DNA of 64,000 nucleotides from a bacterium (GTDB lineage Bacteria; Vulcanimicrobiota; JABDET01), in the NCBI GenBank assembly GCA_021817145.1, contig JAKAVV010000003.1, positions 1-64,000 of the forward strand, given 5' to 3'. Below are positions 9,626-17,514 of the stretch, one piece after another. The first letter of the stretch is position 1. Every line of letters begins with the position of its first letter. The notes beneath the pieces were generated by a model that ran no database searches, was not told where the DNA came from, and saw nothing but the letters and a program-made list of their open reading frames with translations. The translations under genes and the position numbers were made by a program.

Positions 9626-11596
9626 ATGAACAGCCATTCTATGGGAACAGTAAAATCGGATAAATTGATTCATGGGAAAGCTTTAATTTTTTGGGATCCT
9701 AATAAACCAGGGAAAAAATTGGATGGTATTGATACGGATCAAATTACACCTTCTGATGACTGTGTATCAGAATCTCTTGAAACTCTAGATAAAGGTTGGA
9801 AAGAAGGGGCTTTTCGATATTTGATGCCTGATTTTCGAAAAAGAGTTGCTAGCGGAGAAACTTTTATTATTGCGGGAGATAGATTTGGAATTGGAAGTTC
9901 TCGGGAGATGTCCCCTGCGGGTTTAAAAGCGATTGCTGATGAGGTAGGAGTTGACCTTGTCATTGTATGCGGAATCAATATGGGGGAAATTTTCCGAAAA
10001 AATTCTTTGAATTTAGGGCTTCAAATCTGCCAATCTCCAGAAGCTGTTTCTGATGCTGCAGAAGGGGATGAGTTTGAATTTAATCTTGAAACTCGACAGT
10101 TAAAAAATTTAACCCGAAATAAAACTTATACTCCTTTCCCTTTAACCCCAAAAGAGGAAGAAATCAGGGGATCAAATGGTGTTTTTGCCATTGGCAGACA
10201 AGAGTTTTCTCAACGCAAATTAAAGGAACAGGTGATTGAGTTCCCTGCTCCAGATTTAGCTCGTAAAATGACAACGACGGAGCAGATTGTTTGGGCTCAT
10301 CGAGTGGATAAAACGAAATCAGTCATTCCGGGTGAAACGATTCCTGTTTATGGAGATCTTTTTCCTGCTTCTGACGGCACTTCCCCTTTTGCTATTTATA
10401 CCTATTTACAGATCACAGAGGGAGAAACTCCTCCTAAAAAATGCGCTGTTGTCAATGACCATTTCGTTTTTACGGGAAAACAGACGCATGATAAACAAAC
10501 TAAAATTTCTCAAGATTTTGCTTTGAAATACGGGATAAAACCCCCTTATTACGCGGAAAAGGGGAGCGGGATCTTTCATTTTTATCTTCCTGAACAAGGA
10601 TTGATTCTGCCAGGTGGGTTTTATGCAGGCGGAGATTCCCATTCAAGAGCTTATGGGGCTTATGGAGCGGTTGGTATTGGAGTTGGATCCACAACCATTG
10701 GATTTGGATGGTCTTTAGGGTATATTTATTTTACTCCGCAAAAAGAAAGAAAAGTTATTTTTACGGGAAAGTTGAATCCATGGGTAACTGGAAAAGATGT
10801 GGTTCTGGCTCTGCTTGAAAAGTGGGGGAAAGCCCAGTCTGGAGGAATGACAGTAGAATTTAAGGATCAAAATTCACAGCTGCCTATGTCTTATCGAAAT
10901 ACTATCTGTAATATGATGGCAGAAGGGGAAGCATTAAACGGTATTTTTCATCAAGATAAAATAACAACAGAATGGTTTCAGAAAAAAGGGATTCAGATGG
11001 TTTACCCTCCCCTTGCTCCAGGGGAAGAAGCTTATTACGAGAGAACTGAAGAGCTTAATTTGTCTTTCATTCAACCCATGATCTCTAAGCCCTATTCCCC
11101 CTCTAATTCTTTTCTCGCTGAAGAAGTGGCTAAAGAGAAAATAAGATTTACAAAAGCTTATATCGGTTCCTGCACAAATGGAGGATATGAGGATCTGTTT
11201 CAAGCTGCTGTTCTGTTTTATGAGGCAAAAAAGCTGGGAATATCTAAAGTCGCTTCTGGGATTGATTTTATTGTTTTTCCTGGAAGCGGGAGAATTAAAG
11301 AGCAGATTGAAATCCCTGATCCTCGATTAGATGGGAATTCTATCGCAGAAGTTTTTCGAGCAGTGGGAGGGAAAATTAGGAATTCCTGGTGCGGACCTTG
11401 TTTTGGTCAGGGGGAAGATGCTTTAAAACCTGGAGAAGTCGCAATTACCTCGTTTAACCGGAATTGGCAGAATCGAATGGGAAAAGGGGGGCTTGGTTAT
11501 TTAGCAAGCCCTATGGTTGTTGCTTCATCCGCTCTTGCGGGGTACATGGCTCCACCAACAGAGCTGAAAATTTCTTGGAGCCCCTTATTTCTTTAA
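9626..11596 (+). CDS. Aconitase / isopropylmalate dehydratase superfamily enzyme with swivel domain first
   Basis: Single-chain hydro-lyase of about 656 residues. The first about 190 residues are the swivel (small-subunit, LeuD-like) domain, with DTDQITPSD and GDRFGIGSSREMSPAGLKA. The catalytic LeuC-like part follows: VVNDHFVFTGKQTHDKQ, GGDSHSRAYGAYGAVGIGVG, and three iron-sulfur cysteines in AYIGSCTNGG and SWCGPCFGQG. The usual fused order (aconitase A) is catalytic then swivel; here it is reversed. It should isomerise a tri- or dicarboxylate, but citrate, homocitrate, isopropylmalate and methylcitrate cannot be separated by eye. An ATG at 9602 inside the preceding gene is an alternative start; no strong RBS decides. 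Confidence 0.85.
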   Translation: MNSHSMGTVKSDKLIHGKALIFWDPNKPGKKLDGIDTDQITPSDDCVSESLETLDKGWKEGAFRYLMPDFRKRVASGETFIIAGDRFGIGSSREMSPAGLKAIADEVGVDLVIVCGINMGEIFRKNSLNLGLQICQSPEAVSDAAEGDEFEFNLETRQLKNLTRNKTYTPFPLTPKEEEIRGSNGVFAIGRQEFSQRKLKEQVIEFPAPDLARKMTTTEQIVWAHRVDKTKSVIPGETIPVYGDLFPASDGTSPFAIYTYLQITEGETPPKKCAVVNDHFVFTGKQTHDKQTKISQDFALKYGIKPPYYAEKGSGIFHFYLPEQGLILPGGFYAGGDSHSRAYGAYGAVGIGVGSTTIGFGWSLGYIYFTPQKERKVIFTGKLNPWVTGKDVVLALLEKWGKAQSGGMTVEFKDQNSQLPMSYRNTICNMMAEGEALNGIFHQDKITTEWFQKKGIQMVYPPLAPGEEAYYERTEELNLSFIQPMISKPYSPSNSFLAEEVAKEKIRFTKAYIGSCTNGGYEDLFQAAVLFYEAKKLGISKVASGIDFIVFPGSGRIKEQIEIPDPRLDGNSIAEVFRAVGGKIRNSWCGPCFGQGEDALKPGEVAITSFNRNWQNRMGKGGLGYLASPMVVASSALAGYMAPPTELKISWSPLFL

Positions 11597-11653
11597 CTTG
11601 AAGCGCTTTAATCTGTATAAAAGAGTCTCTATTCTTTTTTCTGGAGGTGTTTT

Positions 11654-13336
11654 ATGAAAAAAAAGTGGTGGGTTTTTGGAATGATTGTCTTGTTTTTTTT
11701 AATTTTTATTTTTGCGGTTCGATTTATTTTTACTTTTTATCGCCATTACGTCCCTAAAAATACGGTTGTCAATCTCGTGATTGATGGAAATGTTATGGAA
11801 AATCCTTCAGGTCTTTTTCCTCTTGGCCCAAAAGAATCTCTGCGGGATATTTTGTTTTGTTTAGATGCAGCTGCTGAGGATCCGCGTGTTTCAGGGGTTG
11901 TTGTAGATATCAGGTCCTTTAATGCTCTTGGATTTTTTCCGAACAATCCTGTTTCAGCTAAAATTCAGGAGATTAGAAATGCCATTGAAAAAGTAAATCG
12001 CGCGGGTAAATGGACAGCTGCTTATTTAAGCGATATGGATGAACAGGGGTATTATTTGGCAAGCGCCTGCCAAAAAATTTATTTACCCCCTCATGACGGG
12101 TTTGCCTTAAATGGCATTATTTTGCGCTATGGATTTATGCATAAGCTGCTGCATAAATTAGGGCTTAAATCTGAAGTCATAGAAATGGGAAGATATAAAT
12201 TAGCCAGCGCATCCCTTAATCAAACAAAATTTTCTCCTCTGCAGATAAAGTTTTTCTCTCGATTGATTTCCAGTTTTTTCCGTCAGTTGGTTTCTGGGAT
12301 TTCAAGTTCTCGGCATTTATTGAAAAGTCAGGTTATCTCTTTAATCAATAAAGGAGTTTTTGTTGGGAAACAAGGGTTAAAATCGAAATTAATTGATGGA
12401 TTCGCTTATCCCGGTGAATTTAAAAAGATGTTGATGAAACAGCACGGATCCTTTAAAATGATAAATGCTGAGAAGTATTATGCCAAGATAAAAGACGAAT
12501 ATTGGGGGACAGGGGAAAAGATTGCTCTGGTTTATATTCTGGGAACAATTATGCAAGGGAAAAGCACCTATAATCCAATTCCTTTTTTAGAAGGAGGACC
12601 TGTTGCTGGATCGGCAACACTTCGGAAGACGTTCCGCGAAATTCGCCGCAGCCCTTCCATTAAAGCAGTGGTAGTGCGAATTGACAGCCCTGGTGGAAGC
12701 GTGATTGCCAGCGAAGAGATTCGTCATGCCATGGAATTAACTGCTGCCAGGAAACCAATGATCATCTCTCTTTCTAATTTAGCGGTTTCAGGAGGATATT
12801 TAATCACCACTTTGTCTCCTAAAGCTACGATTTATGCGGATCCAGGGACCATGACTGTGATGATTCATGTTCTAGATGGATTGATCAATACAAGAGGTTT
12901 AAATAAAAAATTAGGGTTTACTTTTGATTCGGTTTCAAAGGGAAAAAGAGCTAAGTTAGGAGATCCTTTGTCCCCTATGACAAAAGGTGACAGAGCGCTT
13001 TTCCACCGGATTTTGTTTCATTATTATCAATGGTATATCAATAGTGTAGCTAGAAGCAGAGATCTCCCTGTTCAAACAGTCAGAAAACTAGCGGGAAGCC
13101 AGTATTATACAGGAACTCAGGCAGAACGCAGAAAGTTGATTGATCGGATTGGAGGACTGCTTTCCGCGATTCAGGCGGCAAAAAAAGCTGCAGGGGTAAA
13201 ACCGCAGCAGCCTGTTGATATTCTGGTTTATCCAAAACCTAAAACTCTTTTTCAAAGATTGAAAGGGATGTTTCAAGGAAAGCTTGGATTTTCGCTGCAT
13301 TTGCCATTCAGAACACGCGCTATCATGCTTTTTTAA
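11654..13336 (+). CDS. sppA: Signal peptide peptidase SppA, long (tandem-domain) type
   Basis: A membrane-anchored serine protease that degrades released signal peptides. At 560 residues it has the duplicated SppA-N/SppA-C layout. A single N-terminal membrane anchor (about residues 6-29) is followed by two ClpP-like domains. The candidate catalytic dyad is Lys182 (EMGRYKLAS) and Ser379 (NLAVSGGYL), matching the Lys/Ser pair of the long E. coli-type enzyme. VRIDSPGGSVIASEEI is the family oxyanion region. RBS CTGGAGGTG precedes the ATG. It stands alone between the aconitase-like gene and the toxin locus. Confidence 0.92.
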   Translation: MKKKWWVFGMIVLFFLIFIFAVRFIFTFYRHYVPKNTVVNLVIDGNVMENPSGLFPLGPKESLRDILFCLDAAAEDPRVSGVVVDIRSFNALGFFPNNPVSAKIQEIRNAIEKVNRAGKWTAAYLSDMDEQGYYLASACQKIYLPPHDGFALNGIILRYGFMHKLLHKLGLKSEVIEMGRYKLASASLNQTKFSPLQIKFFSRLISSFFRQLVSGISSSRHLLKSQVISLINKGVFVGKQGLKSKLIDGFAYPGEFKKMLMKQHGSFKMINAEKYYAKIKDEYWGTGEKIALVYILGTIMQGKSTYNPIPFLEGGPVAGSATLRKTFREIRRSPSIKAVVVRIDSPGGSVIASEEIRHAMELTAARKPMIISLSNLAVSGGYLITTLSPKATIYADPGTMTVMIHVLDGLINTRGLNKKLGFTFDSVSKGKRAKLGDPLSPMTKGDRALFHRILFHYYQWYINSVARSRDLPVQTVRKLAGSQYYTGTQAERRKLIDRIGGLLSAIQAAKKAAGVKPQQPVDILVYPKPKTLFQRLKGMFQGKLGFSLHLPFRTRAIMLF

Positions 13337-13428
13337 TGTGCTCTTTTTGCTTATGAAAGAAAAAGTGTTAATGGTTAAAGATTTAACAAAATAGCAATAA
13401 AACGGCAATCATGTTAACAATATGTTAA

Positions 13429-13457
13429 TTTACTGGTAAAACCATTTATGCTATCAT
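13429..13457 (+). promoter_or_regulatory. Probable promoter of the RNase A-like toxin gene
   Basis: TTTACT (13429-13434), a 17-base spacer and TATCAT (13452-13457) lie about 40 bases before the GTG start at 13496. The -35 has two mismatches to consensus. Just upstream the sequence is rich in TTAA/GTTAAC repeats. Confidence 0.45.
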
Positions 13458-13495
13458 AAATTTATGAATCTGCAGTTTCAAGAGGGGAATCGGCA

Positions 13496-14791
13496 GTGAG
13501 CTGGTGGGGGGGTATCACTCACGCCTTTCATACTGTAACCCATACTGTAGGGAATGCGGGGAAATGGGTGGCTCATTTCGGGAAAGATTCTGCCAAAGGC
13601 TGGTCCTGGGCGCAGAGCGAGATTAACAAAGGAATTAATGCTGGAGAAAACTGGACCAACCAAAAGGTCAATCAAGCCGAAACCTGGACTCATCATCAAG
13701 TGGATCGATTTGAGCATTCTTCCATTGGAAATAATTGGTTTGGTCATGAGTTTGGAGACGGGGTTGATACGACTGTAAAAGATGTTGGCAGTGGGGTTCA
13801 AGCAAGAGCGGATTTTACGGGTGGGGTGGCTAAAGGGATAACAGGTCTTATCACAGGAGCTGCCCAACTGCCAGGATTAGGGCTTGAAGTGGCTGGGGAT
13901 GGGACGAGATATGCTTCCAGCGGTTCGTTTAGGAAGAAGGCGGATCATACGATTGCTTCTGCTGCTTCAGCAGTGGTCCATCATCCGGGAGCAATTGCGA
14001 ATCATTTATGGAATGGGGTTAAAAAGGATTGGAAGAAAGATCCCGCTGATTTTGCGGGTCAGGCAGCAGTATTTGCCGCATCTCTGGCCGCAGGAGGGGT
14101 GGCTGCTGGGAAGCTTGGGCTTATTGGAAAAGCAGGGGAAGTTACTGATGCAGCAGCAGAGGGAACAGCAGAAGTGAAAGGAATTCAGCAGGCAGAGCAG
14201 GCAGGACAAGCGGGTGCAGAGGCAGTGGCAGGAAGCCAGACAGGGGAAGCCTCTAAAGGGGCTGAAGCGGCTCAAGAAGCAGGGAAGGCTGGAGAAGCTG
14301 GAGGTCAGGGTGTCCAGGCTGTCAATGACCTTTCGAAAGCAGAAGAAGAGTTTACAAATAATCTCCCTAAAGCCTTGAGAAGCTCAAAAGCCACAGATGA
14401 GCAGGTTGCTAATGCTTTGAATGGCGGAGGTCATGCGACTGCCAAGCATGTGGATTGGCCGGCTGAAAAACTGATCGCTGAAGCGGAGAGAAGAGGGGTT
14501 GATCAAAGCAAGTTTTATTCTTTACAAGATGCGGTTGATGCTGGGAGACAAGCTCCCACTGAGCTGCTGAAACAAGTGGAATCGGATCCTAAAAAGGCAG
14601 GGGAGTTTAAGGAATTTATGAGTGGGCAGAAAAAGAAACTCTCTTTTGATTTTAACATGGGCAGACCGATTGGGGAGGCATTTCTTCCTGATAAGAGTAT
14701 TGTTAAAGATTTAGAAGAGGTTACCGCTGTTTTTCAAAGGGATCCCAATGGCGCCATAAAAATTAAAACGATGTACCCTATTCAACCATAA
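13496..14791 (+). CDS. Polymorphic toxin with RNase A-like C-terminal domain
   Basis: 431 residues, GTG start after RBS AGAGGGG. Residues 1-65 are a Trp/His-rich N-terminus. Residues about 66-200 are a module shared with the kinase-like protein at 22.6-24.0 kb (VDRFEHSSIGNN, then GH, YASSGSFR, HHPG, WN, KDPADFAG). An Ala/Gly/Glu linker with a hydrophobic stretch spans 190-280. The C-terminal about 130 residues look like the CdiA-CT RNase A-like domain: GGHATAKHV (His313, Lys317, His318), the GRPIGEAF strand and the closing IKIKTMYP, which corresponds to the family's TAYP end. It probably degrades RNA in competitor cells. No signal peptide is seen, so the export route is unknown. The next gene is the likely immunity partner. 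Confidence 0.8.
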   Translation: MSWWGGITHAFHTVTHTVGNAGKWVAHFGKDSAKGWSWAQSEINKGINAGENWTNQKVNQAETWTHHQVDRFEHSSIGNNWFGHEFGDGVDTTVKDVGSGVQARADFTGGVAKGITGLITGAAQLPGLGLEVAGDGTRYASSGSFRKKADHTIASAASAVVHHPGAIANHLWNGVKKDWKKDPADFAGQAAVFAASLAAGGVAAGKLGLIGKAGEVTDAAAEGTAEVKGIQQAEQAGQAGAEAVAGSQTGEASKGAEAAQEAGKAGEAGGQGVQAVNDLSKAEEEFTNNLPKALRSSKATDEQVANALNGGGHATAKHVDWPAEKLIAEAERRGVDQSKFYSLQDAVDAGRQAPTELLKQVESDPKKAGEFKEFMSGQKKKLSFDFNMGRPIGEAFLPDKSIVKDLEEVTAVFQRDPNGAIKIKTMYPIQP

Positions 14792-14801
14792 GGAGGAGAA
14801 G

Positions 14802-15143
14802 ATGGATAAAAAACCGTACATTGATCGAGTTGAATGGCTTGGAGACGATTTAGGCGCTAACTTTGCGGATGAAGAGGAAGAGGTTGCCATTCAAGACTTG
14901 AAGGAGTATTTGAAAAAATCTGAAGAAGGGCGTGAGTGGTTTAAGGAGGCATTTCACATTATTTTAGATGATGAGAATTACTCTTGTTCTGAGTTTTTAA
15001 GAAAATATATGCAGGCACGTTGGAGTGAAGAGAGGTCTCGTGAATGGCTGTGGAAACTGCGGAGAATCTTTTTCCCTGAAGATTTTCCTTTAGAAGGGGA
15101 AAAACACTGTGTTTATTGTCAAGCCCCTGTAGAACTGCATTAA
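14802..15143 (+). CDS. Putative immunity protein for the RNase A-like toxin
   Basis: 113 residues, starting 10 bases after the toxin stop with RBS AAGGAGGAG. It is acidic and helical, with a Cys pair near the C-terminus (HCVYCQAP). I do not recognise a named immunity family; the assignment rests on position, size and charge. Two short pieces of this gene (14943-14959 and 15092-15104) reappear fused together at 15758-15787, so the locus has had duplications and deletions of immunity genes. Confidence 0.65.
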   Translation: MDKKPYIDRVEWLGDDLGANFADEEEEVAIQDLKEYLKKSEEGREWFKEAFHIILDDENYSCSEFLRKYMQARWSEERSREWLWKLRRIFFPEDFPLEGEKHCVYCQAPVELH

Positions 15144-15430
15144 ATTTGACCCCCCTTTAACAGCGAATTTCCTCCTTATGAGCGGTATGTTCGCCAGGTG
15201 AAGCAGGAACAGAAGAAAAACAAACGGATAACGACGCGCGTGGAAACAAACCCGGGTCAGCAGGCTCAATGGTCATTAGAGGAAACTATCATGGACATGA
15301 AGCCATTCAATTTTTTAACCCTTCAAGTGATTTATATATTTTGCTTCATCCGGATGGAACTTTCTGGACAGCATACAAGGCTGGACCGAATCAAATAACT
15401 CAACTTCTCACCAAAGGAAGGATGTATTGA
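15144..15430 (+). pseudogene. Remnant colicin D-like tRNase toxin cassette (frameshifted, no start)
   Basis: A frame ending at the TGA 15428-15430 encodes, from about 15269, VIRGNYHGHEAIQFFNPSS, then LYILLHPDGTFWTAYKAG and QITQLLTKGRMY. This is the C-terminal pattern of the colicin D-type tRNase domain (Y-G-HEAIHYFNP ... DG-F-SG-K ... Q ... GR). Upstream, a different frame (about 15144-15262) reads FPPYERYVRQVKQEQ and so on, so a shift lies near 15262-15272. There is no credible RBS and start for a full toxin. It looks like a displaced C-terminal toxin tip of the kind left behind or stored in polymorphic toxin loci. Its cognate immunity gene follows ten bases later. Confidence 0.65.
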
Positions 15431-15439
15431 GGAGGGAAT

Positions 15440-15745
15440 GTGGAATTTGTTGACATTAGTCCATACATAAAATTGGTAGAATCTTTTTTAGATGGGAAGA
15501 TTTCTGCAAAAGAATATGAAAAGGAGTTTTTGGATCTACGAAGTAAAAATTTGACTTTGAGATTTGAAATAGAAGAGCAATATTTTATCATAGAAAAACT
15601 TTTCGAAGATGTGGATTGTTTTTGTGCTGACCCGTCCCTTAGAGATGAAAAATATGATATTGATGAAGCGGAATTGAGAGAAGGTTGTAAAGCTGCATTG
15701 CCAAAGCTCAGAGAAGCGCTTCAAAATAGCCGTAAAAAGAGTTGA
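15440..15745 (+). CDS. Colicin D-type immunity protein
   Basis: 101 residues, GTG start with a strong RBS (GGAGGGAAT). The pattern matches the colicin D immunity family: YIKLVESFLDGKISAKEYEK at the start, LFEDVDCFCADPSLRDE in the middle and the IDEAELREGCKAALPKLREAL helix at the end. In the family this small acidic helical protein blocks the tRNase active site. It directly follows the colicin D-like toxin remnant. It could still protect against relatives carrying the intact toxin. Confidence 0.75.
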   Translation: MEFVDISPYIKLVESFLDGKISAKEYEKEFLDLRSKNLTLRFEIEEQYFIIEKLFEDVDCFCADPSLRDEKYDIDEAELREGCKAALPKLREALQNSRKKS

Positions 15746-15757
15746 AAAAGTTTTAAA

Positions 15758-15787
15758 AAGGAGGCATTTCACATAGAAGGGGAAAAA
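15758..15787 (+). repeat. Scar made of two fused pieces of the first immunity gene
   Basis: AAGGAGGCATTTCACAT (15758-15774) matches 14943-14959, and AGAAGGGGAAAAA (15775-15787) matches 15092-15104. The 132 bases between them in the first immunity gene are missing here. This is the footprint of a duplicated immunity gene that suffered an internal deletion. The GGAGG now lies upstream of the ATG at 15790. Confidence 0.6.
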
Positions 15788-15789
15788 TA

Positions 15790-16083
15790 ATGACTGCGCA
15801 TGAATTTAAAGATCTTATTCAAGACTATATAACTGGGAAAATATCTGTAAAAGAATTCGAAAAACGTTATAATGATTTTTACAGTTTTGGTTTTGAACCT
15901 AATAATGAAAGGTTGTTCAATATTCTAGATAGATTGTTTTGCGAGATAGACTTATACTGGGAGAATTGTCAGCCAGGACAAGAGAGTGATTTTGAGATTT
16001 CTGAGCCAGAACTTAGAAAACGCGCTGAGATAGCCCTCCATCAATTAGAAGAGTATCTCAAGGCTGAAAAGCTGAGCCCTTAG
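15790..16083 (+). CDS. Second colicin D-type immunity homologue
   Basis: 97 residues. It shares the layout of the preceding protein: DLIQDYITGKISVKEFEKRY at the start, LDRLFCEIDLYWENCQPG in the middle and SEPELRKRAEIALHQLEEYL at the end. An extra immunity paralogue without its own toxin is common in loci that collect immunity genes. It ends six bases before the convergent rRNA methyltransferase gene, closing the island. Confidence 0.7.
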   Translation: MTAHEFKDLIQDYITGKISVKEFEKRYNDFYSFGFEPNNERLFNILDRLFCEIDLYWENCQPGQESDFEISEPELRKRAEIALHQLEEYLKAEKLSP

Positions 16084-16089
16084 GGTTTG

Positions 16090-17499
16090 TTACACAGTCT
16101 GGGAATGCAGCGACCTGTCAATATTTTCTTTTTCCAGCAGAGCCAGGGATTCAATCTGGGCAGTTTGGGGAAAAAGATCAATGAGCGCTGTCTTTTTTAA
16201 ATTCCATCCCGCTTCTAGAAAGTTTTTCACATCCCGAATTTGAGTTGGTGGATTGCAGGAAAGATATAAAATTTTGGATGGGTTAAGACGGATAAGCTCT
16301 TTCAATTCTTTTTCATTCAACCCTTTTCGCGGTGGATCTAATAAAGCGATTGGGAATGTATTGGATCGAATTCTCTGTAATGCTGTTTCCACTTTTCCGT
16401 GAATCCACTCGATATTGGAAACTTGGTTCAGAATTGAATTTTTTCTTGCCAGTTCTACTGCTTCTTTGTTATTTTCGATTCCTATGACTTTTTTTACGGT
16501 TTTTGCTAAAGGGATTGTAAAAGTTCCAATACCGCAGAAAGCATCTAATATAGTGTCTTTTGAGTGAGCGCCTGTCCATTCTAAAACTTTTTGAATCAGG
16601 GTTTCAAGGATCAATGAATTGACTTGAAAAAAAGAGGTTGCCCCAATGAGATACTGATAATTCCCGATGGTTTCTTCAAAAAACTTTTCGCCCCATAAAA
16701 CCAGGTTCTTTCTCCCAAGAACAGCATTGGTTTTATCCGGATTTACGTTTAGGATGAGTCCTTTCAGTTTTAGAATTTCAGGATTGATGATTTTTAAAAA
16801 TCTTTCCCATTCAGGAAGGGAAGGGTTTTTTGCCACGATAGCCAGATAAGTTTCCCTTTTCCGATTTGTTCTAAGCAGTATATGTCGAATTAGCCCTGAG
16901 TTTGTTTCCTCATTGTATGGCTCCCATCCCATTTCAACGATCCCTTTTCGCACAAAGGTAAGAGCCGCGTTATTGGCTTCTTCTTCGATAAAACATTGGG
17001 TCATATCCACGATTTTGTGTGTTTTGGGTTCAAATAATCCGATGGTTATCCCCCCTTTTTCATTTTTTCCGACAGCTGCTTGAAGTTTGTTTCGATAGAA
17101 ATAAGGGGAAGGGGATGGGAGAGGTTTTTCTTGCGGAACAGTTTTTATTCCAAGTCCATGGATAAATAGATTTTCAAGAATTTTTGATTTTTCTCTGAGA
17201 GAAGCTTCATAAGTGATATGCTGGAACTGGCATCCACCGCATTTTCCATAAAGAGGGCAGGGGGGAGCTGTTCGATCTGGAGAGGGTTTTAAAATTTCTT
17301 GAATTTCGCCTATAGAAAAATTCTGCTTCTCTTGTATAATACGATAATTGATAACATCTCCAGGAGCGCTGAAAGGAATAAAAACAACTTTATTGTTTTT
17401 ATGTAGAATTCCGTTTCCTCCAAAAGCAGCGCTTTCTATCTCACCTGCAAAAGTTTTTTCCTCACTGACACTGATTTTACTTTCTGCTTTTTGGATCAT
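16090..17499 (-). CDS. rlmD: 23S rRNA (uracil-C5)-methyltransferase, RlmD/TrmA family
   Basis: 469 residues in three parts: an N-terminal TRAM-like OB domain, an iron-sulfur cluster region with CPLYGKCGGCQFQH, and a C-terminal SAM-dependent methyltransferase. The methyltransferase shows ILDAFCGIGTFTIPLA (SAM site), IGIENNKEAVELARKN, LLDPPRKGL and the catalytic LSCNPPTQIRD. It methylates uridine in 23S rRNA; RlmD versus RlmC versus an RlmCD dual enzyme cannot be settled by eye. It lies 15 bases downstream of larC on the same strand. Confidence 0.88.
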   Translation of the reverse strand: MIQKAESKISVSEEKTFAGEIESAAFGGNGILHKNNKVVFIPFSAPGDVINYRIIQEKQNFSIGEIQEILKPSPDRTAPPCPLYGKCGGCQFQHITYEASLREKSKILENLFIHGLGIKTVPQEKPLPSPSPYFYRNKLQAAVGKNEKGGITIGLFEPKTHKIVDMTQCFIEEEANNAALTFVRKGIVEMGWEPYNEETNSGLIRHILLRTNRKRETYLAIVAKNPSLPEWERFLKIINPEILKLKGLILNVNPDKTNAVLGRKNLVLWGEKFFEETIGNYQYLIGATSFFQVNSLILETLIQKVLEWTGAHSKDTILDAFCGIGTFTIPLAKTVKKVIGIENNKEAVELARKNSILNQVSNIEWIHGKVETALQRIRSNTFPIALLDPPRKGLNEKELKELIRLNPSKILYLSCNPPTQIRDVKNFLEAGWNLKKTALIDLFPQTAQIESLALLEKENIDRSLHSQTV

Positions 17500-17514
17500 T
17501 TTGCGTAAGTCTGA

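Noticed and set aside
15198-15398. Plus-strand frame of 66 codons in the toxin remnant
   Set aside because: Its C-terminal part is not colicin D-like. The +1 frame ending at 15430 carries the recognisable residues; the upper half of this frame belongs to the frameshifted remnant.
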